From the NCBI RefSeq assembly GCF_001456025.1, contig NZ_LMTZ01000122.1:26776-83184 (forward strand): a stretch of 56,409 bases of DNA, in the 5' to 3' direction. The notes beneath the pieces were generated by a model. That model was not told the DNA's origin, did no database searches, and saw only the letters and a program-made list of their open reading frames with translations. Shown here piece by piece: positions 16,967 to 26,099 of this stretch. Origin of the DNA: Mastigocoleus testarum BC008. Lineage in GTDB: Bacteria; Cyanobacteriota; Cyanobacteriia; Cyanobacteriales; Nostocaceae. The number at the start of each line of letters is the position of its first letter. The first letter of the stretch is position 1. The position numbers and the translations under genes were made by a program.

Positions 16967-18301
16967 ATGAACAAAAAATATTTGAGTATTGCTGTTATTA
17001 CTTCTATTGTTATTTCTCTATTTTCTCCTGCTTTAGTTTTAGCGAAAAGTAAAAAACCACAACTACCAGATAAATTTCCGCCAAATCCTTTGGAAATCAA
17101 GAAAGAAGATCCATTATTACCGTCTGCTGCTCCAAAAGAACCATTAACGCGACAAGAGAAAAGAGAACTTGAAGCTGCACTTGATGATTTAAACCAACAA
17201 GCAATCGCTAAATTTGAAATAGGAGACAAGCAAGGAGCTTTTGATATTTGGAACCGAGAAATCAGACTGCGTCGTTATTTAGGTATTATTCCCGAAATAC
17301 AAGCATTATCACGAGTTGGTGCGATCGCTTGGAGACAAAATAATCGCCAGCAGGTTTTTTATATTACCCAAAGATTACAAAAAATTCAAAAAAATCAAAC
17401 GAAATCCAAATCTAAAAATAGAAATCAAAGAAGAAATTCACAAGAAATAAGTTCACAAGCAAACAACTCACAACTAGAAGTTTTGCAAGCTTTAGGAGAA
17501 GCTTATCAGCAAGTAAGAACCCCTAAGGAAGCATTACAAGTATATGAGCGAGTGTTATCAATAGTTAGAGAAAGGCGAGATAATGCACAAGAAGTTGAAG
17601 TTCTTAATACCATAGGAAAACTACATTTAGCTTGGTTTGACTATGACAGAGCTGCAGTCACCTACGAAGAATTACTTGGTTTAGCAAATACAAGGGGAGA
17701 AGACACCGAGCGAGTTCAATATTTGGAGGAGCTAGCTTATATTTATGAGAAAACTCAACAACCGCAAAAATCTCTAAATGTACGCAGAAAATTAACTCAA
17801 ATTTATTCCCAAGGAAATAATCAAAGTAATAATCAACAGGATAACCAACTAAATACTCAACCAAATACTCAAATTAAATTATCAGCACTCAAAATAGCAA
17901 TTGGTTCTGATTATGAATCTTTAGCAAAGAAAAATCCAGCTTTTTTAGATGAAGCATTCAAGAACTATCAGGAAGCTTACATCATTGCATGGAAATTACA
18001 ACAATATGTACGCGCTGGGGAAGCATTACAAAAACTGATTGCACTGTATACTTCCCAAGGACAAATGGAAGAAGCATTACAAACCAGCAAAATATTGATA
18101 GAAACAGCAAGAAAAGCTGCAAATCTGTACAATTTAATGAATGCTTACGACCAAATAGCTAAACTTTATTTGCAACGTCAAGATTATCCCCAAGCCATGG
18201 AAGCTTTTCAACAAGGTTTACAATTAGCCAGACAGCTTCAACATCAGGAAAAATATTTTACTGAAGAGATTAACAAACTATCTTCTAAGATAAATAACTG
18301 A
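16967..18301 (+). CDS. Secreted tetratricopeptide-repeat protein
   Basis: A 444-residue protein beginning with a clear signal peptide (MNKKYLSIAVITSIVISLFSPALVLAKS, likely cleaved after VLA). Residues 50-120 contain a conserved helical region, then several TPR-type helix pairs appear (EVLQALGEAYQQVRTPKEAL, EVEVLNTIGKLHLAWFDYDRAA, AYDQIAKLYLQRQDYPQAMEAFQQGL). Two low-complexity Asn/Gln/Lys/Ser linkers interrupt the array, around residues 140-165 and 285-303. TPR arrays serve as protein-protein scaffolds; the partner is unknown. The export signal places it in the periplasm or thylakoid lumen. It is transcribed divergently from cpcT. Confidence 0.85.
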   Translation: MNKKYLSIAVITSIVISLFSPALVLAKSKKPQLPDKFPPNPLEIKKEDPLLPSAAPKEPLTRQEKRELEAALDDLNQQAIAKFEIGDKQGAFDIWNREIRLRRYLGIIPEIQALSRVGAIAWRQNNRQQVFYITQRLQKIQKNQTKSKSKNRNQRRNSQEISSQANNSQLEVLQALGEAYQQVRTPKEALQVYERVLSIVRERRDNAQEVEVLNTIGKLHLAWFDYDRAAVTYEELLGLANTRGEDTERVQYLEELAYIYEKTQQPQKSLNVRRKLTQIYSQGNNQSNNQQDNQLNTQPNTQIKLSALKIAIGSDYESLAKKNPAFLDEAFKNYQEAYIIAWKLQQYVRAGEALQKLIALYTSQGQMEEALQTSKILIETARKAANLYNLMNAYDQIAKLYLQRQDYPQAMEAFQQGLQLARQLQHQEKYFTEEINKLSSKINN

Positions 18302-18460
18302 TACTAGAATTACAAAAATAACTAAGAATTGATGAAAAATTCGAATTCCATATAAAGTTTATTCGATTGGATTTGACTTTCAGACCTTAAGAGTTATCGT
18401 AGAAATTATATTCCCCACAAACAAATTTAGTTTATGTGTGAATAATTTAGATATGCACGG

Positions 18461-18487
18461 TAAACCGAAATCTAGCAGTTCGGTTTA
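18461..18487. promoter_or_regulatory. Hairpin upstream of the DUF760 gene
   Basis: A perfect 9-bp stem, TAAACCGAA at 18461-18469 with TTCGGTTTA at 18479-18487, with a 9-base loop. It ends 78 bp before the DUF760 ATG. It may be a leader structure or the terminator of the preceding TPR gene, although no T-run follows. Confidence 0.4.
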
Positions 18488-18565
18488 TATGACTATTATC
18501 AGCGCAGAATATTGCTAAATTAGGTAACAACAGCTAACTAATAGTAATTAAATCAGTAAAATATC

Positions 18566-18910
18566 ATGAATCATAACACTAATAGTCACTCTCAGTATTT
18601 AGATGAAGCAAATCCAAGCGAAAATGCTCTTTGGAATTACGTTCAATCAATGAACCCTGATACTATTGCTAAGTTATCTCAGCCTGCTTCTGGTGATGTA
18701 ATGCAAGCAATTGAACGCACCATCGTTAGTATGTTGGGTAATTTACCTCAGGATAATTTTAATGTTCTAATTAGTACCAGCCGTGAAAACCTCGGTAAAC
18801 TCTTAACTTCTGCTATGGTAAATGGTTATTTTTTACGTAACGTAGAACAACGTATGGATTTTGAAAATTATCTACAGCTATCTGATACAAGTTCAGTAGA
18901 TGATGAGTGA
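18566..18910 (+). CDS. DUF760 family protein
   Basis: A 114-residue acidic soluble protein of the DUF760 family, found in cyanobacteria and plastids. The conserved region spans roughly residues 20-105: ALWNYVQSMNPDTIAKLSQP, VMQAIERTIVSMLGNLP, then the characteristic FNVLISTSRENLGKLLTSAMVNGYFLRNVEQRMDFE. Function is not established as far as I know. The gene stands alone with a hairpin upstream and a strong bidirectional terminator downstream at 18972-19006. Confidence 0.87.
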   Translation: MNHNTNSHSQYLDEANPSENALWNYVQSMNPDTIAKLSQPASGDVMQAIERTIVSMLGNLPQDNFNVLISTSRENLGKLLTSAMVNGYFLRNVEQRMDFENYLQLSDTSSVDDE

Positions 18911-19451
18911 TATTACTAGTATATTAAGTGTTTATTTATTAACTTCTCATCTATTCTCTTCCCATTTACTCAAAAATCTCCAGTGTAGATTACACTGGAG
19001 ATTTTTACTAATTCAATTTGCAATAAACAATTTGCGATAAAAAACATCAAATTTGTTTGATTTATAATTTCAAATCAATATTTTTATGAATGGGAAACAA
19101 AAGACAATAAATGCTCTAATCAAAAAATAATGCCACAGAATACATTTTTTACAAAAAATATTTTGTAATTTATGCTACTGATTAATAACAACTAATCTAA
19201 TCTTTAATTACACTCTATTCTAAATTTTTACCAAGATTTTGCTTCTGTTGATACTAATCAAAATTACAGAATGTGAAATCATTTTACTTAATCTCTTTTT
19301 GATATGAGATTTTAATCAAAATACTCAATTTAGTTATCTGTAATTAGTAACTAGATGACTGGAAGACTTAAATAATTAGCTTTTCAGGGAAATTCTATTC
19401 TTTCTAGCTAAAGATTACAGTTCAAAAATACCCAATTACTGACGGGTAATT
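18911..19451. other. Intergenic region before the SDR gene
   Basis: Apart from the terminator at 18972-19006, this AT-rich stretch shows no gene or recognisable regulatory motif. Confidence 0.55.
18972..19006. terminator. Bidirectional terminator
   Basis: A perfect 16-bp inverted repeat around GAT, with core CTCCAGTGTA/TACACTGGAG, flanked by A5 and T5. It would work on both strands. It lies about 60 bp after the DUF760 stop. Confidence 0.85.
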
Positions 19452-20270
19452 ATGAAAGATATAGTAGGTAAGATAGTTGTTTTAACCGGCGCTTCTGGTG
19501 GTATTGGAGCATTTATTTCTCGTGCTCTTGCTAAAGAAAAAGCAATCGTGGTAGGAGTCGCTCTTTCTCAACAAAAATTAGAGCAAATTCAAGTTGATAT
19601 AGAAGCTAACGGTGGTAAATTCATTGGGATTCCATTTGACATTAGTCGAGTGGAAGATCTATCGATTTTAGTGCAGCAAATTAACGAACGTGCAGGTTCT
19701 GTAGATATTTTGATTAATAATGCTGCAATTGAAAAATTTCGCTATTTACAGCATTATTCCCTAAGCGATATTAATTCAATGTTCTCGGTCAATTTAATAG
19801 CAGCAATAGAATTAACTCGTTTATTACTTCCGAGTATGCTCGATCGCGATCGCGGTCACATTATTAGTATTGCATCTGGTTCGGGAAAAAAAGGAATGCC
19901 TTACAACAGCGTTTATTCTGCAACTAAAGCTGGTTTGTTGGTATGGACAGATTCAATGAGACAGGAGTTAAACGATTGCAATGTGGATATTTCAGTCGTT
20001 TGTCCGGGTTATACAAATACAGGAATGTTCCTCAGAACTGGTTTAGTCGCACCTAAAGTCGCTAATGTAACTGAACCTTCAGAAGTTGCAAAGATAATAA
20101 TCCGCGCGATTAAGGAAAACCAAGCAGAAGTCATTATTGATGGTTTTCTATCGAAATTACTATTTGCAATTGGTCAATTATCACCAAAATTTGGAGATGC
20201 AGTATTTAGAATTACCGGTATCACAGAGTTATATAAGTCTTATGTGGAAAGTCAATATCCGCACAGATAA
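19452..20270 (+). CDS. HetN-like short-chain dehydrogenase/reductase
   Basis: A 272-residue classical SDR. The nucleotide motif TGASGGIG is at residues 12-19, the structural NNA motif at 89-91, and the catalytic pair is Y155 and K159 in YSATKAG. Several blocks recall HetN as I remember it: LTGAS near the start, the PFDI motif, VDILINNAAIE, LLLPSML, NSVYSATKAGLLVWTDSMRQEL and ISVVCPGYTNTGM. The segment where HetN carries its ERGSGR signal reads DRDRGH (131-136) here, so no RGSGR pentapeptide is present. It is probably an NAD(P)H-dependent ketoreductase or alcohol dehydrogenase. The GMC gene starts 54 bp later on the same strand, suggesting an operon. Confidence 0.88.
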   Translation: MKDIVGKIVVLTGASGGIGAFISRALAKEKAIVVGVALSQQKLEQIQVDIEANGGKFIGIPFDISRVEDLSILVQQINERAGSVDILINNAAIEKFRYLQHYSLSDINSMFSVNLIAAIELTRLLLPSMLDRDRGHIISIASGSGKKGMPYNSVYSATKAGLLVWTDSMRQELNDCNVDISVVCPGYTNTGMFLRTGLVAPKVANVTEPSEVAKIIIRAIKENQAEVIIDGFLSKLLFAIGQLSPKFGDAVFRITGITELYKSYVESQYPHR

Positions 20271-20324
20271 TTGATAATTAGTCATCGGTCATTGGTTGTA
20301 TTAGACGCGCTACAAATTGGTAAT

Positions 20325-21884
20325 ATGAACAATACTCATTACGATGTCATCATCATTGGAACTGGTGCTGGTGGAGCTACAATTGCAAGAAAGTTAGCGC
20401 CAAGTGGTAAAAGAATTTTGGTTTTGGAACGAGGAAATTTTTTACCTCGAGAAAAAGCTAATTGGGATTCACGAAAAATCTTCCATAACAAATGCTACCG
20501 CAATTCAGAATTATGGTATGACAAAAATGGTAAATCTTTTTACCCAATGACTCACTACTATGTTGGTGGTAATACCAAATTTTATGGTTCTGCGTTATTT
20601 CGGATGCGCGAACGAGATTTTGAACGGGTCGAACATGAGGATGGAATTTCTCCTGAATGGTCGTTAAAGTATCGTGACTTTGCACCCTACTACACCGAAG
20701 GGGAGGAACTTTACGTAGTCCATGGAAAACGTGGTTTCGATCCAACTGAACCACCATCAACTGAAGATTATCCTTTCGAAGCTATTAGTCACGAACCTTT
20801 TGTTCAAAAAATTCATAACGCTCTGAAGTATAAAGATTTACATCCTTTCCCTTTACCATTGGGTATTAAATTAAATGAAGCCGACCCGGTTTTTAGCGGT
20901 TGTATTCGCTGTGAAACCTGTGATGGTTTTCCTTGTTTACTTGATGCGAAGGCCGATGCTGATATTATTGGTATTCGTCCAGTCATGACCAATGAAAACT
21001 TAACTTTGATGACCGGTGCTAAGGTATCGCGACTTTATACTAATGCTTCTGGTCGGGAAGTTACTGGAGTGGAAGTAGAAGTCGATAGTGAAAACGAGCG
21101 TCAAAAACTGATTTTCAATGCAGATATTGTTGTTGTAGCCTGTGGTGCAGTTAACTCTGCTTTATTATTACTGAAATCGGCAAATGACCAACATCCCAAA
21201 GGATTAGCCAATAGTTCGGATCTTGTCGGACGTAATTATATGGCTCATAAATTTGGGGTAGTTATGAGTTTATGTGTAAGACCAAATCCAACAATTTTCC
21301 AGAAAACATTAGCACTCAATGACTTTTATTGGGGAGAACAAGATTTTCCTTACCCCATGGGAAGCGTACAATTATTAGGTAACGTCGCCAAAGACAGAAT
21401 CATTGCAGATGGACCGCCTTTTATGGCAGATTTTATCGCGGAGGCGATCGCAAAAAATTCTAGTGCTTGGTTATTAATGACAGAGGACTTACCAAGCTTA
21501 AACAACCGAGTACGTGTCCAAGGGGACAAAATATTCCTCGATTATACAAATAACAACGAAACGGCATTTAATCGATTAATAAAACGCTGGATTAAAGTCT
21601 TAAAGTCAATTGAAAATCCTACTTCTAAGCTACTACCAGCGTTGCATATTCCTAAAAAAATGACTATCGAACATGTCGCTCATCAATGCGGAACTTGTCG
21701 TTTTGGCGAGGATCCAAAAACTTCAGTTCTCGATCTAAATTGTCGAACTCATGATATCGATAATCTTTATATTGTTGACGGTAGTTTTTTCCCTTCTAGC
21801 AGTGCAGTCAACCCATCTTTAACTATTATTGCTAATGCTTTGCGTGTAGGAGAGCATTTATTGGAGAGAATTGGTAATGGGTAA
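20325..21884 (+). CDS. GMC-family FAD-dependent oxidoreductase
   Basis: A protein of about 519 residues in the GMC (glucose-methanol-choline) oxidoreductase family, FAD enzymes that oxidise alcohols. Residues 7-40 form the FAD Rossmann motif (DVIIIGTGAGGATIARKL ending in VLERG). A second block, HYYVGGNTKFYGSALFRMRERDF, covers the flavin region. The C-terminus has the GMC signature VAHQCGTCRFG and IVDGSFFPSSSAVNPSLTIIANALR, with the conserved Asn/Pro. A cysteine cluster, CIRCETCDGFPC, lies mid-protein and is unusual enough to suggest metal binding. I choose the ATG at 20325, as the frame upstream has no conserved residues. Paired with the HetN-like SDR. Substrate unknown; long-chain alcohols or sterol-like lipids are plausible. 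Confidence 0.9.
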   Translation: MNNTHYDVIIIGTGAGGATIARKLAPSGKRILVLERGNFLPREKANWDSRKIFHNKCYRNSELWYDKNGKSFYPMTHYYVGGNTKFYGSALFRMRERDFERVEHEDGISPEWSLKYRDFAPYYTEGEELYVVHGKRGFDPTEPPSTEDYPFEAISHEPFVQKIHNALKYKDLHPFPLPLGIKLNEADPVFSGCIRCETCDGFPCLLDAKADADIIGIRPVMTNENLTLMTGAKVSRLYTNASGREVTGVEVEVDSENERQKLIFNADIVVVACGAVNSALLLLKSANDQHPKGLANSSDLVGRNYMAHKFGVVMSLCVRPNPTIFQKTLALNDFYWGEQDFPYPMGSVQLLGNVAKDRIIADGPPFMADFIAEAIAKNSSAWLLMTEDLPSLNNRVRVQGDKIFLDYTNNNETAFNRLIKRWIKVLKSIENPTSKLLPALHIPKKMTIEHVAHQCGTCRFGEDPKTSVLDLNCRTHDIDNLYIVDGSFFPSSSAVNPSLTIIANALRVGEHLLERIGNG

Positions 21885-22171
21885 TGGGTAATTGGTGGGA
21901 AACAAGAAATAAAAATAGCTAAGAAAATGCTCAGACATACTTTTTTTGCCTGAGCGACTTGTACCCTATCTATAATTACCTACGAATGGCAATGATTATG
22001 CAATGGTTGTTTAGTTATTTAGTTTTTTACGATTTAAGGTACACAAAAACTCATCCCAATTCACGTTAACAGCAGCAAGGCTTAGGTTTTGTGTGTTGAG
22101 TGTCCGGTAAAATACTTTTAATAAGGCTCAGTTACCCTATGGTTTTACAGGTCTTACTTAAATCCTGAATT

Positions 22172-22516
22172 CTAAGCTCCTAATAAATTAAAGATTATAG
22201 AGTTCGCCACACTTAAAGCAATTGAACCAAACAAAGCACTCCAAAAACCAGAGCGCAAGCGAAATCCCGATACTAACCAAGCTGCAAGACTAAAAACAAT
22301 CGCATTCACGACAAACACGAACAAACCAAAGGTCAAAATAATCAAGGGAAAACTAAAAAAAGCTAATATAGGTCTTAAAATTGCATTAAGAATTCCAAAA
22401 ACTGCTGCTGATACTGCTGCTTTCCCAAAACTATCAATTTCAACTCCTATTGGTAGTCGAGAAATAATCAAAAAACTCACGGTAGTGACCAACCAAGTCA
22501 TTATAATTCCCATCAT
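22172..22516 (-). CDS. Phage_holin_4_2 (YvlD-like) membrane protein
   Basis: A 114-residue hydrophobic protein with about four transmembrane segments and the family-typical AVFGILNAILRPILAFFSFPLIILTFGLFVFVVNAIVF core. These proteins are widely annotated as a phage holin family, but they are chromosomal, and a lytic role is unproven. The N-terminus reads MMGIIMTW, and either of the first two ATGs could start. A GGAGGTAATGA purine-rich site overlaps the start region on the minus strand. Monocistronic. Confidence 0.85.
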   Translation of the reverse strand: MMGIIMTWLVTTVSFLIISRLPIGVEIDSFGKAAVSAAVFGILNAILRPILAFFSFPLIILTFGLFVFVVNAIVFSLAAWLVSGFRLRSGFWSALFGSIALSVANSIIFNLLGA

Positions 22517-23329
22517 CTCATTACCTCCTTGTCTCTAATTATCTAAAATTCTAATTACCTAAAATTCTAAAATTAATAAACTTCACTCACCTAAAGGCGA
22601 TCAAATAGGAATACTGAGCCAAAACATTCATAGTATGAGCATAGAGTTTGTACAATTCTAGTCTGAAACGCTACCGAACCTTAGACTGTGTAGAGTATCA
22701 GAATCAATACCCCCTAAAACCTTGAGAAAATAGATTAACTGCACTGAATAACTTAGCTCAATTACTTGTTAAAGCTCTTAAAATCATATTTTTTATATTA
22801 CTTAGAGGTGGTGTCACCGTCACCTCCAAGCAAATAAAGGAAAAGCCACCCTATCTTCTCTATATAAGGTGGCTTTACTGCGTTATGTGCGATAAATAAC
22901 ACCCTAATAAACATAAAATAACATTTCTGCGTAGAAAATTTCCTAGTTTTAGGTTTCTATAATCTGCATCGGTTGCAATATGTTCATTTATTGAAATTAG
23001 GTTAGGAATTGGTTATCAATCAATTAATTAATACGACTTTTGACACGAACTTTGCAAATAATCCAAAAATCGTTATTTTCCGAGTTATTTAATCAATTTA
23101 TATTTATTCTAGAAAAAAAATAAGCAATTTTCAGTTTTTCAACCGAGTGACTTGGTAGTAAATAACAAGAGCTGGGTTAAATTTGAAGTAATTTCACAGC
23201 ATGGATAAACCATTAGAGTTTGTAATATTTTTTAAAAATGTACTGACTTTTTGTGAAAGGAAAGAATTAATAAAATATACCGGCGTTGTAATTTAATAAA
23301 ATTATTATTTAAATCAAATATAAATTAAT
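22517..23329. other. Intergenic region with two strong hairpins
   Basis: Holds two adjacent hairpins at 22805-22825 and 22842-22876, listed separately. No open frame of interest is present. The rest is AT-rich and unrecognised. Confidence 0.55.
22805..22876. ncRNA. Paired hairpins, possible small RNA or double terminator
   Basis: First hairpin: GAGGTG (22805-22810) with CACCTC (22820-22825). Second: AAAGCCACC (22842-22850) with GGTGGCTTT (22868-22876). They are 16 bp apart in a gap with no gene. Read on the minus strand the second stem is followed by a T-rich stretch, which would suit a terminator. A transcript is not demonstrated. Confidence 0.3.
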
Positions 23330-23983
23330 ATGGAAAACTTAACCTCAGAATATATAAACTTAGCGATCGCAGAATCAGTTCAGGAGAAACCGGACTTAGC
23401 CAGAATGCTCGCTGTAATTTCCGGTCAAAACGGTTTCGCTGAACCAAAAGTAATAGAAGATAAATTAGAAAAAGATCTCACCGGATACTACAAATTAGGA
23501 GTAGATTTAAATGCAGGTGCGATGGAAAATCCTGCATTATCTGCTCTAAAGTCGCAACATGAAGCTAATAAAGTTCTCAATCAAGAGTCGATTGAGCGAT
23601 TGGAAAATGCTAAGAGATGGAGTGAAAAGAATCGATTCATATCAATAATTGCTATTGCATCTGGGATAGCTGCATCAATTTTGACTATTACTTCCATGCA
23701 TCGGACAAGCTTAGCAGAGCAAGTTATTCAAGGTGCAGATGCTCGGAATGCAAAATTAGTAGAACTGACTGATGAAAACGAAAGATTAACAAAATTGGCG
23801 AAAGATTATCAGGAAAAAAATGAAGAATTAATGGGATCTAAGCTTGCAAAAAGGCTCAAAAATTGGCGTATTCTATACTATCAAGCGAATAAAGAAAAGG
23901 AAAAAATAAGCATTAAACTAAACCAAGTTTGTAGTAGAAAGCGCAATCGTTTTGCTGCTCCAGAGTGTTACGGATACAGGTAA
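23330..23983 (+). CDS. Unknown membrane-anchored coiled-coil protein
   Basis: A 217-residue protein I do not recognise. Residues 1-95 are polar and helical. One hydrophobic segment (about 102-121, FISIIAIASGIAASILTITS) is a probable membrane span, with no signal-peptide character. The following 80 residues are heptad-like and charged (AKLVELTDENERLTKLAKDYQEKNEEL), suggesting a coiled coil. The C-terminus is Lys/Arg/Cys-rich. It precedes the phosphorylase-like gene on the same strand by about 165 bp. No function assigned. Confidence 0.65.
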   Translation: MENLTSEYINLAIAESVQEKPDLARMLAVISGQNGFAEPKVIEDKLEKDLTGYYKLGVDLNAGAMENPALSALKSQHEANKVLNQESIERLENAKRWSEKNRFISIIAIASGIAASILTITSMHRTSLAEQVIQGADARNAKLVELTDENERLTKLAKDYQEKNEELMGSKLAKRLKNWRILYYQANKEKEKISIKLNQVCSRKRNRFAAPECYGYR

Positions 23984-24147
23984 AAATATGGACATTTAAA
24001 TATAAGATACAAACCCAATTTAGTAGAACACTTCGAATAAAAGAGCAAATAGATTTTAGATTTAATCTAATTTTTACAACTATCCCCACTCACAAAAGTT
24101 ATATTGATTATTTGCAAATTAGCAAGCTACTTTTCAAAATATTAAAA

Positions 24148-24945
24148 ATGAAATCTGTTGCAGTTATAGTCGGAAGTGCTTTTACGGAAGAATTACACGC
24201 AGATCTAGAACTTTCTCACCAAGAAATTATTACACCTTGGGGTAAACAAGAACTATATCAAATTACCAATCTCCATCGCCCAGCGTATTTATTATTTCGA
24301 CATGGTATACCCCATCAAATTTTGCCCAATCAGATCAATTATCGAGCCCAAGCAAGAGCTTTAAAAGAAGTAAACTGTGGTGCTTTGATGGTAACTAGCT
24401 CGGTGGGAATATTGGATGCTAAATTACCTCTGTACAGTCCTTTATTGGTGACAGATTTGATAATGCTAGAAAACCGTTTACCTGACGGTAGTACTTGCAC
24501 TATGTTTGTCACACCAGAAGCTCAGCAAGGTCATTTAGTTCTGAATGAAGGATTGTTTTCTAAAACATTGACTCAGCAAGTATATAATTTAGCTCCAGAC
24601 TTGATATCATCAATGGAAAAGGAAGTGATTTTTGCTTATGTTGGGGGACCCAGAGGTAAAACAGCAGCCGAAAATAGAATGTGGTATCAATTGGGTGCGA
24701 GTGTAAACTCTATGACTTTAGCACCGGAAGTAGTATTAGCTAATGAATTAGAAATTCCCTGCGTGGGTTTGGTGGTGGGACATAAATATTCTTTACCAGG
24801 AAAAGAGACATCGGAAGACCATCAAGGAGTAAAGGAATCTTTAGTAAATTCTCGTTCTTCAATGGAAAAAATTATCATTGAGTTCTTAAAAAAAGCTTCG
24901 GAAGTTCCTTTTAAAAATCAAATTTTTCGCTTTGCTGATAAATAA
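24148..24945 (+). CDS. MTA phosphorylase / purine nucleoside phosphorylase-like protein
   Basis: About 265 residues in the PNP/MTAP superfamily, which phosphorolyse 5'-methylthioadenosine or purine nucleosides. Family features are the phosphate-binding GSAF near the start (VIVGSAF), FRHGIPH, the INYRAQARALKE block and MTLAPEVVLANEL. Some usually conserved positions differ: the base/ribose block normally close to GPRFET-AE reads GPRGKTAAE, and the NAVGSL-type block reads TSSVGIL. The domain starts at the ATG at 24148; the 61 codons upstream in frame are not conserved in appearance. The next gene, 86 bp on, is a sugar-kinase-like phosphotransferase, consistent with a nucleoside or thioribose salvage role. 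Confidence 0.8.
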   Translation: MKSVAVIVGSAFTEELHADLELSHQEIITPWGKQELYQITNLHRPAYLLFRHGIPHQILPNQINYRAQARALKEVNCGALMVTSSVGILDAKLPLYSPLLVTDLIMLENRLPDGSTCTMFVTPEAQQGHLVLNEGLFSKTLTQQVYNLAPDLISSMEKEVIFAYVGGPRGKTAAENRMWYQLGASVNSMTLAPEVVLANELEIPCVGLVVGHKYSLPGKETSEDHQGVKESLVNSRSSMEKIIIEFLKKASEVPFKNQIFRFADK

Positions 24946-25031
24946 GAATAACCGATGGGAATAAAGTTTATTATCAAGAGCAATAGGTGTGAATATTGTC
25001 TAAATTTGAATTTATGGAATAAAATAGTGAA

Positions 25032-26099
25032 GTGACTCAAATAGATATACAAGAAATCTTAGATATCATCAAGGATGATCTAAGTTGGTTTCAACCGAAA
25101 AATTCTCCAGAAAAGTTACAAGGTGGCTTGCTTAATTATGTTTGGCGAGTAAATGGCGAACCAAAACCAATTATTATTAAATATTTTCCTCCTTATATCG
25201 CCACAGTACCAGAAGTTTTCCTTGACGACCGCAGAATGCTGATTGAAGCTAGAGCGCTTCAAGCTTTTCAAACAGGTGGAATATTTTCTACTCTCAATAC
25301 TAATAAGATTCGTCCGCCACAAATCTATTATGCTGATGAAGTGAGAAAATTTCTAGTAATGGAAGATGTCGCAGATAAAAATAGTTTAAAAGTAAATTAT
25401 AATTGGGTTTTAGCTGATTCATCCGGTCAGGAAGCAGGAAAATTAATTGGTAATTTTATTGGTAATTTACATGATTTGAGTTTTTCTAGAACTGATTTAG
25501 CAGAAGGTTTTGAGAATTTTTCCATTCAAAAGACTCGTTTAGATTTACAGTATAGAGCGATTGCTCCACTTTTGAAGGACGAAGAAATTGAAGATTATCA
25601 AATATTGGGAGATAAAGTATCTCAATTAGGAGAAAAATATCTCCAAAAAGGTAAAAATGTTATTATGGGCGATCTATGGCCAACTTCGATTATTCCTGTC
25701 GCTGATGGATTGAGGATAATTGATTGGGAATTAGCTCATTATGGTTATCCCGCTCAAGATTTAGCCCACTTTGCAGCACACTTGTGGATGAAGAGGGAAC
25801 GCGCACAAACCAAAGATGAAGCTGAAGAATTAGATCGAATGTTAGACAGTTTTTTGGATAGTTATGTTTGTGCTTTGGGTTCTCATCGTCAAGATATTTT
25901 AAATTCCCAGGAAATTATTGATTGTTCTCTTCATTTTGCTGCGGAGATTTTAGTTAGAACCATTGGTAATTTTAAAGCTGGTTATTTATACGATGGATTA
26001 GCTTTCAACTCTTCTCCCATTCAAAAAGCAGTACGAACAGCAGTTAATCATCTTCGGTTCCCTGATAATGTGACTACTTTTTCTTCTCTTGTTAGTTAG
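25032..26099 (+). CDS. APH-family phosphotransferase, methylthioribose-kinase-like
   Basis: A 355-residue APH/choline-kinase-fold enzyme that would phosphorylate a small alcohol or sugar. K50 in IIIKYFP fits the ATP lysine. The catalytic loop reads MGDLWPTSI at 212-220, with D214 the putative base. The usual preceding His is Met, and the usual Asn is Ser219, as in methylthioribose kinases. The metal motif IIDWELAHYG follows at 229-238. GTG start at 25032. Adjacency to the MTA-phosphorylase-like gene suggests linked purine or thioribose salvage, but phosphorylase already makes methylthioribose-1-phosphate, so the pair would be redundant in the standard route. The true substrate is open. Confidence 0.75.
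   Translation: MTQIDIQEILDIIKDDLSWFQPKNSPEKLQGGLLNYVWRVNGEPKPIIIKYFPPYIATVPEVFLDDRRMLIEARALQAFQTGGIFSTLNTNKIRPPQIYYADEVRKFLVMEDVADKNSLKVNYNWVLADSSGQEAGKLIGNFIGNLHDLSFSRTDLAEGFENFSIQKTRLDLQYRAIAPLLKDEEIEDYQILGDKVSQLGEKYLQKGKNVIMGDLWPTSIIPVADGLRIIDWELAHYGYPAQDLAHFAAHLWMKRERAQTKDEAEELDRMLDSFLDSYVCALGSHRQDILNSQEIIDCSLHFAAEILVRTIGNFKAGYLYDGLAFNSSPIQKAVRTAVNHLRFPDNVTTFSSLVS

Noticed and set aside
22172..22516. Prophage holin indicating a prophage
   Set aside because: The Phage_holin_4_2 family is common on bacterial chromosomes, and no phage genes lie nearby.
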